A DNA stretch of 5,780 nucleotides. Origin: Candidatus Sigynarchaeota archaeon (GTDB taxonomy: Archaea; Asgardarchaeota; Jordarchaeia; Jordarchaeales; Jordarchaeaceae). The stretch covers positions 1 to 5,780 of the forward strand of contig JAUQYY010000266.1 in assembly GCA_030587505.1 (NCBI GenBank), given 5' to 3'. Positions within the stretch are counted from its first letter, which is position 1; every line of letters begins with the position of its first letter. A program made the translations under genes and the position numbers. The notes under the pieces are model-generated. The model was not told the DNA's origin. It was given only the letters and a program-made list of their open reading frames with translations, and ran no database searches. Positions 4,879-5,780 of this stretch are shown here, piece after piece.

Positions 4879-5780
4879 GTGAAATTGAAGGAAGAGAACA
4901 TAGACGCTGAGATTGACCGGCTCGCCGATGAGTTTAAGGAGATGGTTTCGGGTGAGCCTCAGTCATACTCGGAGCGTTTCACGAAGATTCTGCTGTTTCA
5001 GGAGCCCGACAGGATGCCGATCTTCCCGACGATACACGAATTCTCCGCCAAGTTTGCGGGCATAACCATAAGGGAGCTGTGCACAGACGCCAAAAAAATG
5101 ATTTACTCTCAGCTCTACACCGCGGTGAAATTCAAGTTCGACGTCGTCGTAAAGCTCTCCGACATCTACAACTATGAGCCCGAGGCCCTCGGGGCGAAGA
5201 TGTACTTCCCCGAAGACACATGGCCGGTCATCCTCGAACCCCTAATCAAGGAGCCCGGCGACCTTGAAAAACTGGACATACCCGACTTCAATAAGGCGGG
5301 CCGCAGCCAATACGTCCACGAGTGCAACAAACTGTACCTAGAAAAGCTTGGGGAGTACGGTTTCCACACCGCGATAGCCAACGCCCCCTGGTCAATGGCT
5401 GTTCAGATAAGGGGTTTCAACAACCTGGTCAAGGACACGAGGAGGAACCCTGAGTTCGTCCACAGACTCCTCGACTTCTGCGTCGACGTGATCGAAGCTT
5501 TCGTTAAAACTCAGCAGGAAACACTCGGAACCCTACTCTTCCCGATCCTCTCGGACGCATTCTCCTGCATCCCACCAACCAGCCCCAAGATAGTCTACGA
5601 CTACGTGTTCCCCCACACCGCAGAGCTCATAAAGAGGCTGGGCATGGTTCTCTGGATTGGAGGATACCCCGTGTACGAGCTTCCGGGCTGGGAGCAAATC
5701 GTGGAGGACACCGTAACCAAAACCGGCGCACCGATGGGCATAGTTATGATGCTCGAGTCCGACTGGATGCCCCCCGAGAA
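4879..5780 (+). CDS. URO-D superfamily protein (uroporphyrinogen decarboxylase / cobamide methyltransferase-like), 3' partial
   Basis: The first 300 codons of an open frame that runs off the right edge. It matches the URO-D family TIM-barrel fold: SERFTKILLFQEPDRMPIFP (30-50), then DIYNYEPEALGA, a KLDIPDF segment, NAPWSMAVQIRGFNNLV (168-184), and NPEFVHRLLDF. It lacks the RQAGR motif of true HemE, so haem synthesis is unlikely. In methylcobamide:CoM methyltransferases (MtaA/MtbA) a zinc-binding H-x-C-G follows the late barrel strand; here the aligned site reads W259-I-G261-G, so two zinc ligands seem lost. The closest role is therefore an uncharacterised URO-D-like enzyme, perhaps in corrinoid-linked methyl transfer or another decarboxylation/transfer reaction. 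It is divergent from the PaaK-like remnant and has its own TATA box, leader palindrome and Shine-Dalgarno. It appears intact as far as seen. Confidence 0.75.
   Translation, partial: MKLKEENIDAEIDRLADEFKEMVSGEPQSYSERFTKILLFQEPDRMPIFPTIHEFSAKFAGITIRELCTDAKKMIYSQLYTAVKFKFDVVVKLSDIYNYEPEALGAKMYFPEDTWPVILEPLIKEPGDLEKLDIPDFNKAGRSQYVHECNKLYLEKLGEYGFHTAIANAPWSMAVQIRGFNNLVKDTRRNPEFVHRLLDFCVDVIEAFVKTQQETLGTLLFPILSDAFSCIPPTSPKIVYDYVFPHTAELIKRLGMVLWIGGYPVYELPGWEQIVEDTVTKTGAPMGIVMMLESDWMPPE

Noticed and set aside
5172..5381. Minus-strand frame of 69 codons
   Set aside because: It is antisense to the URO-D gene, which continues through this region without a stop.

Overview
The window looks archaeal, probably from a strictly anaerobic and possibly thermophilic lineage. 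The evidence is TATA-box promoters about 25 bp ahead of transcripts (one leaderless), poly-T stretches instead of bacterial terminators, AGG/AAG/ATA-rich codon use, and gene families typical of anaerobic archaea: tungsten aldehyde:ferredoxin oxidoreductase (AOR), phenylacetate-CoA-ligase-like adenylation enzyme, URO-D-type protein, UPF0175/PIN pair. The genus cannot be fixed from this sequence alone.

Layout, left to right. (1) 70-441, minus: a 3' remnant of an AOR gene. (2) About 400 bp with no convincing intact gene, holding a possible minus-strand gene tail, an imperfect direct repeat and a TATA-like element. (3) 860-1315, plus: a small, apparently intact gene resembling the L-2-amino-thiazoline-4-carboxylate (ATC) hydrolase family. 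(4) 1399-2340, minus: a longer 3' half of a second AOR gene, again without its N-terminal domain, converging on the ATC-hydrolase-like gene. (5) 2341-2613: a junk-like junction zone with two short coding-looking tails on opposite strands. (6) 2631-3435, plus: a two-gene toxin-antitoxin-like operon, PIN/DUF3368-type nuclease followed by UPF0175 protein, overlapping by 11 bp, with a leaderless-type promoter. (7) 3495-4665, minus: an adenylate-forming enzyme of the PaaK family that has lost its N-terminus and carries a one-base frameshift near its C-terminal domain. (8) 4879 to the right edge, plus: the first 300 codons of an intact-looking URO-D superfamily gene with a clear TATA box, a perfect inverted repeat and a strong Shine-Dalgarno; it has no stop in the window.

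The main theme is decay. Three metabolic genes that would act on carboxylic acids, acyl-CoAs and aldehydes (two AOR, one PaaK-like) are all truncated at the 5' end, and two show further internal lesions, while the ATC-hydrolase-like gene, the PIN/UPF0175 pair and the URO-D gene look intact. This resembles a gene graveyard or rearrangement hotspot rather than a working operon. No RNA gene, CRISPR array or complete insertion sequence was seen. I found no clear new multi-gene system; the most checkable unusual points are the URO-D protein lacking the usual H-x-C zinc motif, the operator-like palindrome ahead of it, and the repeated 5' truncations.
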